Below, in pieces: positions 1 through 8,497 of a stretch of DNA of 13,403 bases. This DNA comes from Clostridiales bacterium UBA7573 (GTDB taxonomy: Bacteria; Bacillota; Clostridia; Oscillospirales; CAG-272). Each line of letters begins with the position of its first letter. Within the stretch, counting starts at the first letter, position 1. Where the stretch lies: contig DLLB01000015.1 of NCBI GenBank assembly GCA_002477905.1, forward strand, positions 23,343 through 36,745, written 5' to 3'. Below the pieces are notes generated by a model. The model did no database searches, was not told the origin of the DNA, and saw nothing but the letters and a program-made list of their open reading frames with translations. Position numbers and translations under genes: made by a program.

Positions 1-345
1 TCCGAAAAAGCGCAGTCCCATTACGGCAGTGAGTTACAGGCGCTGATGGGTTCTGCCGCGAAGTACAGTACCGCAAATGAGGCGGCACTGGCAGAAATGC
101 CTTGGAGCACCAGTGAGTATCGCGCTTTGGCGGCACAGATGAAAAATCTGGTCGGTATTCCCGAATACCCCGGCAGTTATATTATTTCCCGTTATGTGAA
201 GTTCGCGTTCCTTGCCGTGTATAACCAGGACGCAACCTCTACCGGTGAAAATGCAGAAGAAGCGCTGCTGGACGTGATTATTGACATCAATAAGGAAATT
301 TCACGCAAACGGAAAGAATTCCATTTGGAATATTACGAATACTGA
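1..345 (+). CDS. Extracellular sugar-binding protein of an ABC importer, C-terminal part (5' truncated by window)
   Basis: The reading frame is open from base 1 and ends at TGA 343-345, so only the last 114 residues are present; the first ATG in frame (46) is internal, not the start. The visible part is mostly helical and hydrophilic. It carries a VGIPEYPGSY segment followed by ISRYVKFAF and ends with a long helix containing INKEISRKRKEFHLE. That INxEIxRKRKEF ending is typical of family 1 extracellular solute-binding proteins paired with MalF/MalG permeases in Firmicutes. Such proteins sit outside the membrane as lipoproteins and deliver oligosaccharides to the permease; the signal peptide and lipobox would lie upstream of the window. 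It is followed after 65 bp by the first permease. The ligand cannot be deduced. The assignment is from family memory plus context. Confidence 0.8.
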   Translation, partial: SEKAQSHYGSELQALMGSAAKYSTANEAALAEMPWSTSEYRALAAQMKNLVGIPEYPGSYIISRYVKFAFLAVYNQDATSTGENAEEALLDVIIDINKEISRKRKEFHLEYYEY

Positions 346-410
346 GTTTGAAACAGTGATTCTAAGCCAAGACACAAGCAACAAATCTTTTTGAAGGAGT
401 TGAAAACACA

Positions 411-1367
411 ATGCCAGAAACCGCAGAAGCGAAGGCAGGAAAGAAGCCTGTTTCGAAAAGCGAAATGACCAAATGGCAGTGGACGAAGCGTGAGATGAAG
501 AAAAATAAAGTTGCCTATTTTATGGTGGCGCCGTTTATGCTCATCTTTATCGTCTTTACCGTCGTGCCGGTCTTGCTTTCCATGGTATTCAGTCTGACCG
601 ATTTTAATATGTTGCAATGGCCGGGATTCGTCGGCTTAAGCAACTACATCAACCTGTTTCTTGATGATGATATTTTTATTACCGCATGCCAGAATACGTT
701 GATCTTTGCCGCGATCACAGGACCGGTATCTTACCTGATGTCCTTCTTGATCGCATGGTTCATCAATGAGCTTCCGCCAAAGATCCGCGCAGTCGTTACC
801 TTGATCTTCTATGCTCCGTCCATTTCCGGTTCTGTCTACCTCATTTGGGGTACGCTTTTCTCCGGTGATGAATACGGATGGGTAAACGGTTGGTTAATCA
901 AATTGGGGTTCCTCGACAGCCCGATTCAGTGGTTCCAGAATGCCAGCTATGTGATGCCGCTGTGTATCGTCGTTGCACTTTGGACCTCCCTCGGTACCGC
1001 ATTCCTTTCCTTTATCGCAGGTTTGCAGACCGTAGATCGTTCCCTGTATGAGGCGGCGGCAGTGGACGGCGTGAAAAACCGTTGGCAGGAGCTTTGGTTT
1101 GTGACTTTGCCGATGATGAAAGAGCAGTTGATGTTCGGTGCAATCATGGCAATCACCGGTTCCTTCGGTTTTGGTTCCGTCGTTACCACACTGTGCGGCT
1201 TCCCGTCTGTGGACTATGCTGCGCACACTATTATGCACCATTTGGATGACTACGGCGGACAACGATTTGAAATCGGCTATGCTTCCGCCATTGCAACCGT
1301 CTTATTCGTAATCATGATCGGCGCAAACGCGCTGGTGAAGAAACTCTTGTCGAAAGTGGGGCACTGA
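411..1367 (+). CDS. Sugar ABC transporter permease, MalF/UgpA type (pair 1)
   Basis: This 318-residue integral membrane protein forms half of the membrane channel of a CUT1-type carbohydrate importer. After a basic cytoplasmic N-terminus (about 1-33) there is a long first membrane segment (about 35-62), and further hydrophobic segments near 95-118, 127-147, 181-203, 240-262 and 290-308. The ATPase-docking EAA loop is clear: EAAAVDG at residues 214-220, followed by a hydrophobic LPMM at 233-236, as in binding-protein-dependent transport inner membrane components. The ATG at 411 is supported by AAGGAG at 394-399. The next gene begins 3 bp after the stop, so the two permeases are almost certainly co-translated and form a heterodimer. 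Substrate is unknown; the binding protein just upstream is the obvious partner. Confidence 0.92.
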   Translation: MPETAEAKAGKKPVSKSEMTKWQWTKREMKKNKVAYFMVAPFMLIFIVFTVVPVLLSMVFSLTDFNMLQWPGFVGLSNYINLFLDDDIFITACQNTLIFAAITGPVSYLMSFLIAWFINELPPKIRAVVTLIFYAPSISGSVYLIWGTLFSGDEYGWVNGWLIKLGFLDSPIQWFQNASYVMPLCIVVALWTSLGTAFLSFIAGLQTVDRSLYEAAAVDGVKNRWQELWFVTLPMMKEQLMFGAIMAITGSFGFGSVVTTLCGFPSVDYAAHTIMHHLDDYGGQRFEIGYASAIATVLFVIMIGANALVKKLLSKVGH

Positions 1368-1370
1368 TTT

Positions 1371-2243
1371 ATGAAAAAACTCAGAACCAGAAAACATAAA
1401 GTCGTGCTCAACCGCTCGGCGGGAGGCGACGCCGGAATTACCATATTCTTGGTCATTATGGGTGCTTTCATGTTCCTGCCGATGGTGTATACCGTCATGC
1501 AGGCACTGAAGCCGTTGGATGAATTGTGGCAGTTCCCGCCGCGTTTCTACGTGACCAAACCGACTTTCAAGAACTTTACCGACTTGTTTACCCTTATGGG
1601 AACCTCTTGGGTGCCGTTCTCCAGATACCTGTTCAATACGGTCTTTATCTCCGTGGCAGGTACATTCGGAAACCTGTTGCTTGCCTCCATGGCGGCATAC
1701 GCGTTTTCCAAGATCAAATTCCCCGGCGGCAAGTTCATGTTCAAGTTGATCGTCATGTCCCTGATGTTCCACTCCACAGTTTCCGCTATTACCAACTTCA
1801 TCACCATGTCCGCTCTGCACTGGATCGATACTTATTTCGCACAGATTGTTCCGGCATGGGGCGCAACGCTCGGTCTTTATTTGATGAAGCAGTTTATGGA
1901 AAGTGGCGTCTCCGATCAGGTGCTGGAATCCGCACGATTGGATGGCGCGAGTGAAATGTATACCTATTGGAATATCGCCATGCCGATGGTGAAGCCCGCG
2001 TGGCTGACCTTGATCGTGTATACATTCAAGGATTTGTGGAATACAGGAGCTTCCATGTATATTCAATCCGAGGAACTCAAAACCTTTAACTACGCGATTT
2101 CGCAGATCGCGGCAGACGGTGTGGTACGTGCAGGTGCAAGTGCCGCAGGTACCGTGGTGATGATGATTGTACCGATTACCGTCTTTATCATTACGCAAAG
2201 TAACATTATCGAGACGATGGCGACGTCCGGTATGAAGGATTAA
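1371..2243 (+). CDS. Carbohydrate ABC transporter permease, MalG/UgpE type (pair 1)
   Basis: A 290-residue multi-spanning permease, the second half of the channel with the preceding protein. A short basic N-terminus leads into a first membrane segment (about 22-44), then the MalG-like periplasmic stretch with PPRFYVTKPTFKNF (56-69). The cytoplasmic EAA loop reads ESARLDG at residues 186-192 followed by IAMPMVKPAW. The C-terminus ends in SNIIETMATSGMKD, the kind of ending seen in MalG-type proteins. The start is 3 bp after the upstream stop with only a weak GTGGGG purine run before it, so translation is probably coupled to the upstream gene. Its own stop overlaps the next gene's ribosome binding site. 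No ATPase gene is found beside it. Function is certain at the family level, substrate unknown. Confidence 0.92.
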   Translation: MKKLRTRKHKVVLNRSAGGDAGITIFLVIMGAFMFLPMVYTVMQALKPLDELWQFPPRFYVTKPTFKNFTDLFTLMGTSWVPFSRYLFNTVFISVAGTFGNLLLASMAAYAFSKIKFPGGKFMFKLIVMSLMFHSTVSAITNFITMSALHWIDTYFAQIVPAWGATLGLYLMKQFMESGVSDQVLESARLDGASEMYTYWNIAMPMVKPAWLTLIVYTFKDLWNTGASMYIQSEELKTFNYAISQIAADGVVRAGASAAGTVVMMIVPITVFIITQSNIIETMATSGMKD

Positions 2244-2255
2244 GGAGGCGCGCGT

Positions 2256-4403
2256 ATGAATACGAAAATAACCCGAATTCTTGCGCTGGTGATGTGCCTG
2301 TTTACGCTTGGCGTATTCGGCGTCTCGACCTTTGCCTCCGCATATACCACTTACACCTATTCCATCGACGGAGAATTCCTGGAATCCCCCGATGCCTATA
2401 CGCCGGAACGCGTGCTGAATTATCGCTCTTTCGGTATGGAAAAGGATTTCAACAGCCCAAGTGATATTTTTGTGGATGACGATGGCGATATTTATGTCGC
2501 AGATGCCGGCAACAACCGGATCGTCGTGATTGATAAATATTACAGCTGCAAGTTTATCCTTGAGGAATTCACCAACGATCAAGGTGTCCCGGATACGTTC
2601 AACAACCCCAAAGGCGTTTATGTCAAAGGCAACCGCATTTATGTCGCGGATACCAATAACGCCCGGATTGTCATCTTTGAAAAGCAGTTGAACCGCGCAG
2701 TGTTCTATAAGGTGATCGAAGAACCGAAATCTGACGTGTTCGGTGATAACGCCGTTTACCGTCCCATTGCACTTGCGGCAGACAACTCCGGTCGTGTCTA
2801 TGTCGTATCTTCCACGACCTACATGGGTATCATCGCCATGACAGAAGAAGGCGCGTTTGTCGGATTTATCGGTGCGCAGAAAGTTACGTACAATGCGTTG
2901 GAACAGTTCTGGAACCGCTTCAAGAGTGCGGATCAGCGTCAGAATTCCGTCAAATATCTTTCCAAAGAATACAACAATATTACCATCGACGATCACGGAT
3001 TTATTTACGTCACCATTTCTTCTCTTGATGAAAGCAAACAGCAAGCGGCAATTACGGAGAAATCCGGCGACTATGCACCGGTCAAGAAATTCAACTCCAG
3101 CGGTGCGGATATTATGAAGCGAAACGGCTTCTTTGCCCCCTCCGGTGAAGTGGATGTCCTGAATAACACCGTGCTTGGAAACCGTGCGACCGGTCCTTCT
3201 AAAATTGTGGACGTTGCACTCGGACCGGAAGGCACCTGGTCGATTGCCGATGCCAACCGTATGAAGCTTTTTACCTATGATGATAACGGCAACCTTTTGT
3301 ATGCGTTCGGCGATCTTGGCAACCAGTTGGGAACCTTGACCGATGTTACGGGCATTGCATACAGCGGTTCCGCTTTACTCGTCATGGATGCGCCGAAACG
3401 TAATATCACGGTTTATCAACGTACAGAATACGGCGATATTCTGATTCAGGCAATCAAAGACAACAACGACCGTTTGTATGACAACGCGGTTAATAACTGG
3501 CAACGCATCTTACAGCGAAATAACAACTTCGACGTTGCGTATGTCGGCATCGGAAAAGCTTATTACCGTTCCGGCGAATATGAACTGGCAATGGAGAAGT
3601 ATCAGGCAGCATATGACACCGAGAACTATTCCAATGCATTCAAGATGATGCGGAAGCAGGTGGTCAAGGATTACCTTCCTTTGATTCTTGTCATTGCGGC
3701 GGCGCTGATTACAGGTGTGGTGTTCTTTGCACGTTTTGCGAAGAAAGTCAACGACCGTGTGGCGGTGTCCGGCAAGAAGCGAACGTTCGGACAGGAGATT
3801 TTGTATGCATTCCATTTGATCTTCCATCCGTTTGACGGCTTCTGGGATCTGAAGCGTGAGAAACGCGGATCGGTACGCGGTGCGTTGTTCTATATCGCTT
3901 TGACGATTTTGGCATTTACCTATAATGCAGTCGGAAAAGCCTATGTGTTTAACCCGCGCGGTGGCGATAGCACCTCCGTTCTGATTCAGATTACCGCAGT
4001 GATTGTTCCGCTCTTGCTGTTTATCACCGCGAACTGGTGCTTCACTACGTTGTTTGACGGCGAAGGGAGCTTTAAGGACATTTTCATTGCTTCCAGTTAT
4101 TCGCTTGCACCTCTGCCGCTGTTGATGATCCCCGCAACGGCTTTGACGCATGCGCTCTCCGCAAGCGAAACGGGACTTGTATCCTTGCTTGTGACGATTG
4201 CATGGATTTGGGTGGGATTGTTGCTCTTCTTCGGCACGTTGGTGACACATGATTATTCTCTTGGCAAAAACATTTTAATCACCATTGCAACCATTGTCGG
4301 CATGGTGTTTATCATGTTTATCGCGGTTCTGTTCTCGACTCTGCTTACAAAGATGATTTCCTTTGTTTCGCAGATCATAACAGAAATTTCTTACCGTATG
4401 TGA
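2256..4403 (+). CDS. Secreted NHL beta-propeller / TPR protein with C-terminal YIP1-like membrane domain
   Basis: A 715-residue protein with three parts. A signal peptide (residues 1-29, likely cut after ASA) is followed by NHL-type repeats: residues 66-93 contain DGDIYVADAGNNRI, and 115-143 contain NRIYVADTNNARIV. Weaker blades continue to about 395, suggesting an extracytoplasmic beta-propeller. A single TPR-like helix pair (about 425-458, AYYRSGEYELAMEKY) leads to a membrane segment (473-495). After a basic loop, HPFDGFWDLKREKRGS (524-539) opens a YIP1-type domain with about five further membrane spans reaching the C-terminus. The start has AAGGAGG at 2242-2248, overlapping the upstream stop. 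I infer an accessory surface component of the importer or a partner of the next gene product; propeller and TPR would sit outside the cell. No catalytic residues are recognisable. Confidence 0.8.
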   Translation: MNTKITRILALVMCLFTLGVFGVSTFASAYTTYTYSIDGEFLESPDAYTPERVLNYRSFGMEKDFNSPSDIFVDDDGDIYVADAGNNRIVVIDKYYSCKFILEEFTNDQGVPDTFNNPKGVYVKGNRIYVADTNNARIVIFEKQLNRAVFYKVIEEPKSDVFGDNAVYRPIALAADNSGRVYVVSSTTYMGIIAMTEEGAFVGFIGAQKVTYNALEQFWNRFKSADQRQNSVKYLSKEYNNITIDDHGFIYVTISSLDESKQQAAITEKSGDYAPVKKFNSSGADIMKRNGFFAPSGEVDVLNNTVLGNRATGPSKIVDVALGPEGTWSIADANRMKLFTYDDNGNLLYAFGDLGNQLGTLTDVTGIAYSGSALLVMDAPKRNITVYQRTEYGDILIQAIKDNNDRLYDNAVNNWQRILQRNNNFDVAYVGIGKAYYRSGEYELAMEKYQAAYDTENYSNAFKMMRKQVVKDYLPLILVIAAALITGVVFFARFAKKVNDRVAVSGKKRTFGQEILYAFHLIFHPFDGFWDLKREKRGSVRGALFYIALTILAFTYNAVGKAYVFNPRGGDSTSVLIQITAVIVPLLLFITANWCFTTLFDGEGSFKDIFIASSYSLAPLPLLMIPATALTHALSASETGLVSLLVTIAWIWVGLLLFFGTLVTHDYSLGKNILITIATIVGMVFIMFIAVLFSTLLTKMISFVSQIITEISYRM

Positions 4404-4431
4404 CCAGTATTTCGGGAAGGAGAAAACGAAT

Positions 4432-7400
4432 ATGAATACCGTTCATAAATTCAAAACCAAATTGATAGCCCTTCTGCTGGTCGTTTGCACTGTCGTTCCC
4501 TTTGGCATGTTTTCCGTCTCTGCGGCGGAAACCACTTCCGGCGGCACCGGCACACAGACAAACACGGACTATTTGAAGCAAGTATTCCACACGGCAGAAG
4601 AAAAATTCGATTCCATGGAATCGGAATATACCGTAATCCGTGGCGGCTATGAATTGCGTATTGAGGAAGATACCGGTGAGATTGCAGTCAAAAATCTCAG
4701 AACCGGACAGATTTTGTTTTCCTCACCGTACGATCTCGCAACGCTCGGCAGTGATGCGTTGAAAAAACAGATGCTTTCCCAAGTGGTGCTGACCTACAGT
4801 CAGAACAATGTGGAAACCAAGTTGTACAGCTATGAATCTGCTGCCGCCAAAGGACAGATCTCCATCCAGATGACGAAAAACGGATTTTCCGTTGCGTACA
4901 CCATGGGTAAGATCAAAACCAGAAACCTTGTTCCTTACTCCATTGAAGCCAACCGCTTCAAAACCATGATCTTGGATAAGATCGAGGACGAAAAAGACAA
5001 GACCAAGTTGTTAAACTGGTATAACGATCCGCTCGATCCGAACGATACGGTTGCCAATACCCCTGCGGAAATCGCAAAAATGCAGGAGGAGTATCCGATC
5101 CTCCGGAAACAAAATCCGGATGATAACAACCGTTACTATGTGTTGTATCTGTTGGACGCAGAGAATATTTCGTCCAAGCACTTGATTGAATTGCAGACCA
5201 TCATCCGCAGATGGTGCCCGAACTACACCTTTGAAGAACTGGAATATGACTATGATCTTACGGAATATACGCCGGAAGATTCCAATATGCCGTTGTTCAA
5301 GCTGTCATTGGAATATAGTCTGGATGATACCGGTTTGACAGTCAATCTCCCTGCAAACAGCATCCGTTTTGACGAAAGTTCCTATACGCTGGTCAGCGCA
5401 AGCGTCCTGCCGTATATGGGTGCAGGTTCTGCCGACTATACCGGCTATAACTTCTTGCCGGACGGCAGCGGTACGCTGATTCGCTTTGAGGATGTCAAGG
5501 GGAATAATGCCACCATCGGCGGTGCCAAGTTCGGCAAAGTTTATGGCACGGATTATTCGTTCCATGACAGTGCCGCAACCAACTCTGAAAAGGTGCGTTT
5601 CCCTGTATTTGGTTCCGTGGAAAACTTTGTCGGGGCAGTCGGCTATGAAAAGACCTTCACGCGGACGACAAAGACCGAGATCGATCCCGAAACCGGAGAA
5701 GAAATCGAAGTGGAACTTCCCACCCCGGAGACTTACACCGATTACGAAAAGAAGAAGATGGATCGCGGCTTCTTTGCCATCATTGAATCCGGCGAATCCA
5801 TGGCAGCAATTACCTCCGAACACAATAGCGCGCATAAATACAACTTCATTTATGCTTCGTTCTATCCGCGGCCGCAGGACGCCTACAACCTTAAAGCAGC
5901 AAACTCTGCGGCGGCAGACGCCAAATGGACGGTTGTCTCCGATCGAAAATATACCGATGACTGCAAAATCCGGTATATATTCCTGACGGATCCGGATGTG
6001 GCGGAAGAAAACGGTATCCGTTCTTACTATGAAGCAAGCTATGTCGGAATGGCAAACGTTTACCGGGATTACCTGCTGTCCAATGGTACTTTGCATCGGT
6101 TGTCCGGTGTGGAAGATGTCTATACGATGGATCTGACGAAAGATGAGCAGGACGATTGGCAACTCACCCTTCGTGATGAATCGAAACAGAACGAAACCAA
6201 GGTCAAGGGCAATATCCCGCTGTATATCGAGTCTTTCGGCGCCATTGACACCAAAGATACGTTCCTCAGCATTCCGATCACGGTGAAAACGCCGTTAACG
6301 ACCTTTGCGGATCTTACCGCGATGTATGATGTGTTGGAGAGCTCCGGTATCACCAATGTCAACTTCCGTCTGACCGGTTATACCAACGGCGGTATGATTT
6401 CCACTGTGCCCACCAAAGTCAAATTTGTCAAGCAGCTTGGCGGAGATGACGGATATAACGAGTTTGTGCAGTATGCCATGCAAAAGGGATTCGGGGTATA
6501 TCCGGAATTCGATTTCACCTACTTGCGCAAGACCGGTTCTTTCGATGGTTTCAGCTATCGGAAGGATGCGGTAAAGACGATTGACAACCGGTATATTTCC
6601 GCTGTCTCGTATAACCCGTCTTACCAGGTATTCACTGTTTCTTCTAACAATGCGGTGGTCATCTCTCCGGAAGCTTATGGCAGATTCTATAAGAAGTTCA
6701 TTGTGGCAATGGAAGCATACGATCAGCATATCGGAATTTCCGTTTCTTCGCTTGCAAGAGATCTGAACTCCGATTTTGATGAAAAAGATCCCTATGTCAG
6801 ACAGGAAGCACAGGAACTGACGGAGCAGATGCTCAACCGGTTGAAGGCAACTTACGGAAACATCATGTCCGATGGCGGTAACGTTTATGCTCTGCCGTAT
6901 GTGACGCACTTATTGAATGTGTCGCTTAGCAGCAGTAATTACCTGTATACCAGCCAGTCGGTGCCGTTTGTCGGTATGGTTTTGCACGGATGCATACAGT
7001 TTGCGGGCAGTGCGACCAACATGGCAAGCGACATGCGCTATGAAAAGCTGAAGATCATTGAAAACGGCGCGGCGCCGTACTTCATCCTTGCGATGCAGAA
7101 TACCAGTAAGCTCAAAGAGGATCCGTCCCTTACCAAGTATTACTCCATTGACTTTGCGATTTGGAAAGAAGACGTGATTTCCACTTATAAAGAACTGAAT
7201 GCCGTGCTCAAAGATTTACAGACGATGCTGATTGTCAACCATGAATTTGTTCAGGGTGCCCGTATTCGTTCGGAAAGCGATATTGCTTACGATGAAGCAA
7301 TCGGATTGACAGAGGAAGAAATCACGGCGAAGTATACAATTTCCGACGGCTCTATTGTGCGCGTAACCTATGAGAACGGGACTTCCTTTATCCTCAACTA

Positions 7401-7494
7401 CAACCGCGTCGCGGTGGTCGTTGATGGAGTGGAGATTCCGGCGCTGGGCTATCAGACGATTCTGTCTGCTACCGCATATCAAGGCGGTCATTGA
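4432..7494 (+). CDS. Large secreted DUF5696-type protein, possible glycoside-hydrolase-like enzyme
   Basis: This 1020-residue protein has a signal peptide (about 1-31, ending VSA/AE) and no C-terminal membrane anchor or LPXTG that I can see. The N-terminal half (to about 590) is beta-rich and contains a GYNFLPDGSGTLIRF motif (338-352), which I associate with DUF5696. From about 590 to 900 the alternation resembles a TIM barrel: ESFGAIDT (600-607), a GITNVNFRLTGYTNGG strand-loop, YPEFDF (690-695, with acidic E692 and D694), and LHGCIQFAG near 851. The tail is a small beta domain with YENGTSFILNYN and VDGVEIPALGY, like the last domain of many glycosidases. A catalytic role on a polysaccharide is inference. 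The gene sits between two permease pairs with AAGGAG at 4417-4422. An alternative is a non-catalytic glycan-binding protein. Confidence 0.75.
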   Translation: MNTVHKFKTKLIALLLVVCTVVPFGMFSVSAAETTSGGTGTQTNTDYLKQVFHTAEEKFDSMESEYTVIRGGYELRIEEDTGEIAVKNLRTGQILFSSPYDLATLGSDALKKQMLSQVVLTYSQNNVETKLYSYESAAAKGQISIQMTKNGFSVAYTMGKIKTRNLVPYSIEANRFKTMILDKIEDEKDKTKLLNWYNDPLDPNDTVANTPAEIAKMQEEYPILRKQNPDDNNRYYVLYLLDAENISSKHLIELQTIIRRWCPNYTFEELEYDYDLTEYTPEDSNMPLFKLSLEYSLDDTGLTVNLPANSIRFDESSYTLVSASVLPYMGAGSADYTGYNFLPDGSGTLIRFEDVKGNNATIGGAKFGKVYGTDYSFHDSAATNSEKVRFPVFGSVENFVGAVGYEKTFTRTTKTEIDPETGEEIEVELPTPETYTDYEKKKMDRGFFAIIESGESMAAITSEHNSAHKYNFIYASFYPRPQDAYNLKAANSAAADAKWTVVSDRKYTDDCKIRYIFLTDPDVAEENGIRSYYEASYVGMANVYRDYLLSNGTLHRLSGVEDVYTMDLTKDEQDDWQLTLRDESKQNETKVKGNIPLYIESFGAIDTKDTFLSIPITVKTPLTTFADLTAMYDVLESSGITNVNFRLTGYTNGGMISTVPTKVKFVKQLGGDDGYNEFVQYAMQKGFGVYPEFDFTYLRKTGSFDGFSYRKDAVKTIDNRYISAVSYNPSYQVFTVSSNNAVVISPEAYGRFYKKFIVAMEAYDQHIGISVSSLARDLNSDFDEKDPYVRQEAQELTEQMLNRLKATYGNIMSDGGNVYALPYVTHLLNVSLSSSNYLYTSQSVPFVGMVLHGCIQFAGSATNMASDMRYEKLKIIENGAAPYFILAMQNTSKLKEDPSLTKYYSIDFAIWKEDVISTYKELNAVLKDLQTMLIVNHEFVQGARIRSESDIAYDEAIGLTEEEITAKYTISDGSIVRVTYENGTSFILNYNRVAVVVDGVEIPALGYQTILSATAYQGGH

Positions 7495-7511
7495 ATGAGA
7501 GGTGTTGAAAA

Positions 7512-8483
7512 ATGACAAGCGAAATAAAATTGAATAAGCAAGCAACAGCACCGATCAAACGCCGTAAGGTCGCTTCTCTCGATAAGCGGAAAGCCCGTGC
7601 AGGATGGTTGTTCGTTCTTCCTTTCATTATCGGCTTTTTGCTGGTGTATCTGCCGATTATCAAAGATTCCATTTGGTTTACGCTGTGCGATGTCAAAACC
7701 ATTGCGGGCGCAAGTTATGAAACGACTTTTGTTGGTTTCAAGCATTATAGTGATGCTTTTCAGGATACAGATTTTACGACCACATTGGTATCCGGATTGA
7801 AACAGCTTGTGTTGGATATTCCGGCAATCGTTATCTTCGCGCTTTTCATGGCGGTGATGCTGAATCAGAAAATGTTCGGCAGAGCCGTGTTCCGTGCGAT
7901 CTTCTTCGTTCCGGTTATCATCAGTACCGGTTTGATCAGTGATCTGGACGCAAACAATCTGATGCAAAACTATCAGAATTCGTCCGGTGGAATTGATACC
8001 GGTACCGGAAGTAGCGCGGTCACGGAAATTGTATCGGCGACCGACCTGACAGCCCTGTTCCAGAACATGGCGATTGGTACGGATCTTGCTACCTATGTAA
8101 TTGGGTTGATCAACAGTATTTATAATATCATCAACCGTTCCGGTGTACAGATGTTGATTTTCCTTGCCGGGCTGCAATCCATTTCCGGCGCGATCTATGA
8201 ATCCTGTTCCATTGACGGTGCGTCCGCATGGGAAACCTTCTGGAAGATTACCTTCCCGATGATCAGTCCGATGATTTTGGTAAATACCATTTATACGGTA
8301 ATCGACTCCTTTACAGACAGCGGGAATACCGTTATGAAGTATATTTCCAATGTCTATACCAAACCGGGGCAATCTGTGCTGAGTTCCGCGATGTCGTGGA
8401 TCTATTTCGCGATCATCCTTGTAGCCATTGGAATCGTTGCGGCAATCATGTCCGCAGTTGTGTTCTATCAACGTCGTGACTGA
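7512..8483 (+). CDS. Sugar ABC transporter permease, MalF/LplB type (pair 2)
   Basis: A second MalF-type permease of 323 residues, distinct from the one at the operon start. A basic N-terminus (1-31) precedes the first membrane segment (about 32-50); further segments lie near 98-118, 128-144, 209-227 and beyond. The EAA loop is ESCSIDG at 230-236, followed by ITFPMISPMI. Between the third and fourth segments lies a roughly 60-residue polar insert (about 144-207) with a Gly/Ser/Thr-rich stretch GGIDTGTGSS. It probably forms an extracytoplasmic loop and is absent from the first permease. The gene starts 17 bp after the DUF5696 gene with GAGAGGTG as ribosome binding site, and is followed after 14 bp by its MalG-type partner. 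Substrate is unknown; it may use the same binding protein or one encoded upstream of the window. Confidence 0.92.
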   Translation: MTSEIKLNKQATAPIKRRKVASLDKRKARAGWLFVLPFIIGFLLVYLPIIKDSIWFTLCDVKTIAGASYETTFVGFKHYSDAFQDTDFTTTLVSGLKQLVLDIPAIVIFALFMAVMLNQKMFGRAVFRAIFFVPVIISTGLISDLDANNLMQNYQNSSGGIDTGTGSSAVTEIVSATDLTALFQNMAIGTDLATYVIGLINSIYNIINRSGVQMLIFLAGLQSISGAIYESCSIDGASAWETFWKITFPMISPMILVNTIYTVIDSFTDSGNTVMKYISNVYTKPGQSVLSSAMSWIYFAIILVAIGIVAAIMSAVVFYQRRD

Positions 8484-8497
8484 GGGGAGGGAAAATC

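Noticed and set aside
346..410. Regulatory hairpin or catabolite-responsive (cre) site between the binding protein and first permease
   Set aside because: No inverted repeat or cre-like palindrome was found; only the ribosome binding site is evident.
1302..3044. Long minus-strand open frame of 580 codons opposite the second permease and the NHL protein
   Set aside because: It has a His/Arg/Cys-rich low-complexity composition typical of antisense frames, no recognisable domain, and the plus-strand genes there are well supported.
7488..8471. Minus-strand open frame of 327 codons opposite the second MalF-type permease
   Set aside because: Its composition is unlike a folded protein and it mirrors a clear EAA-loop permease, so it is a shadow.
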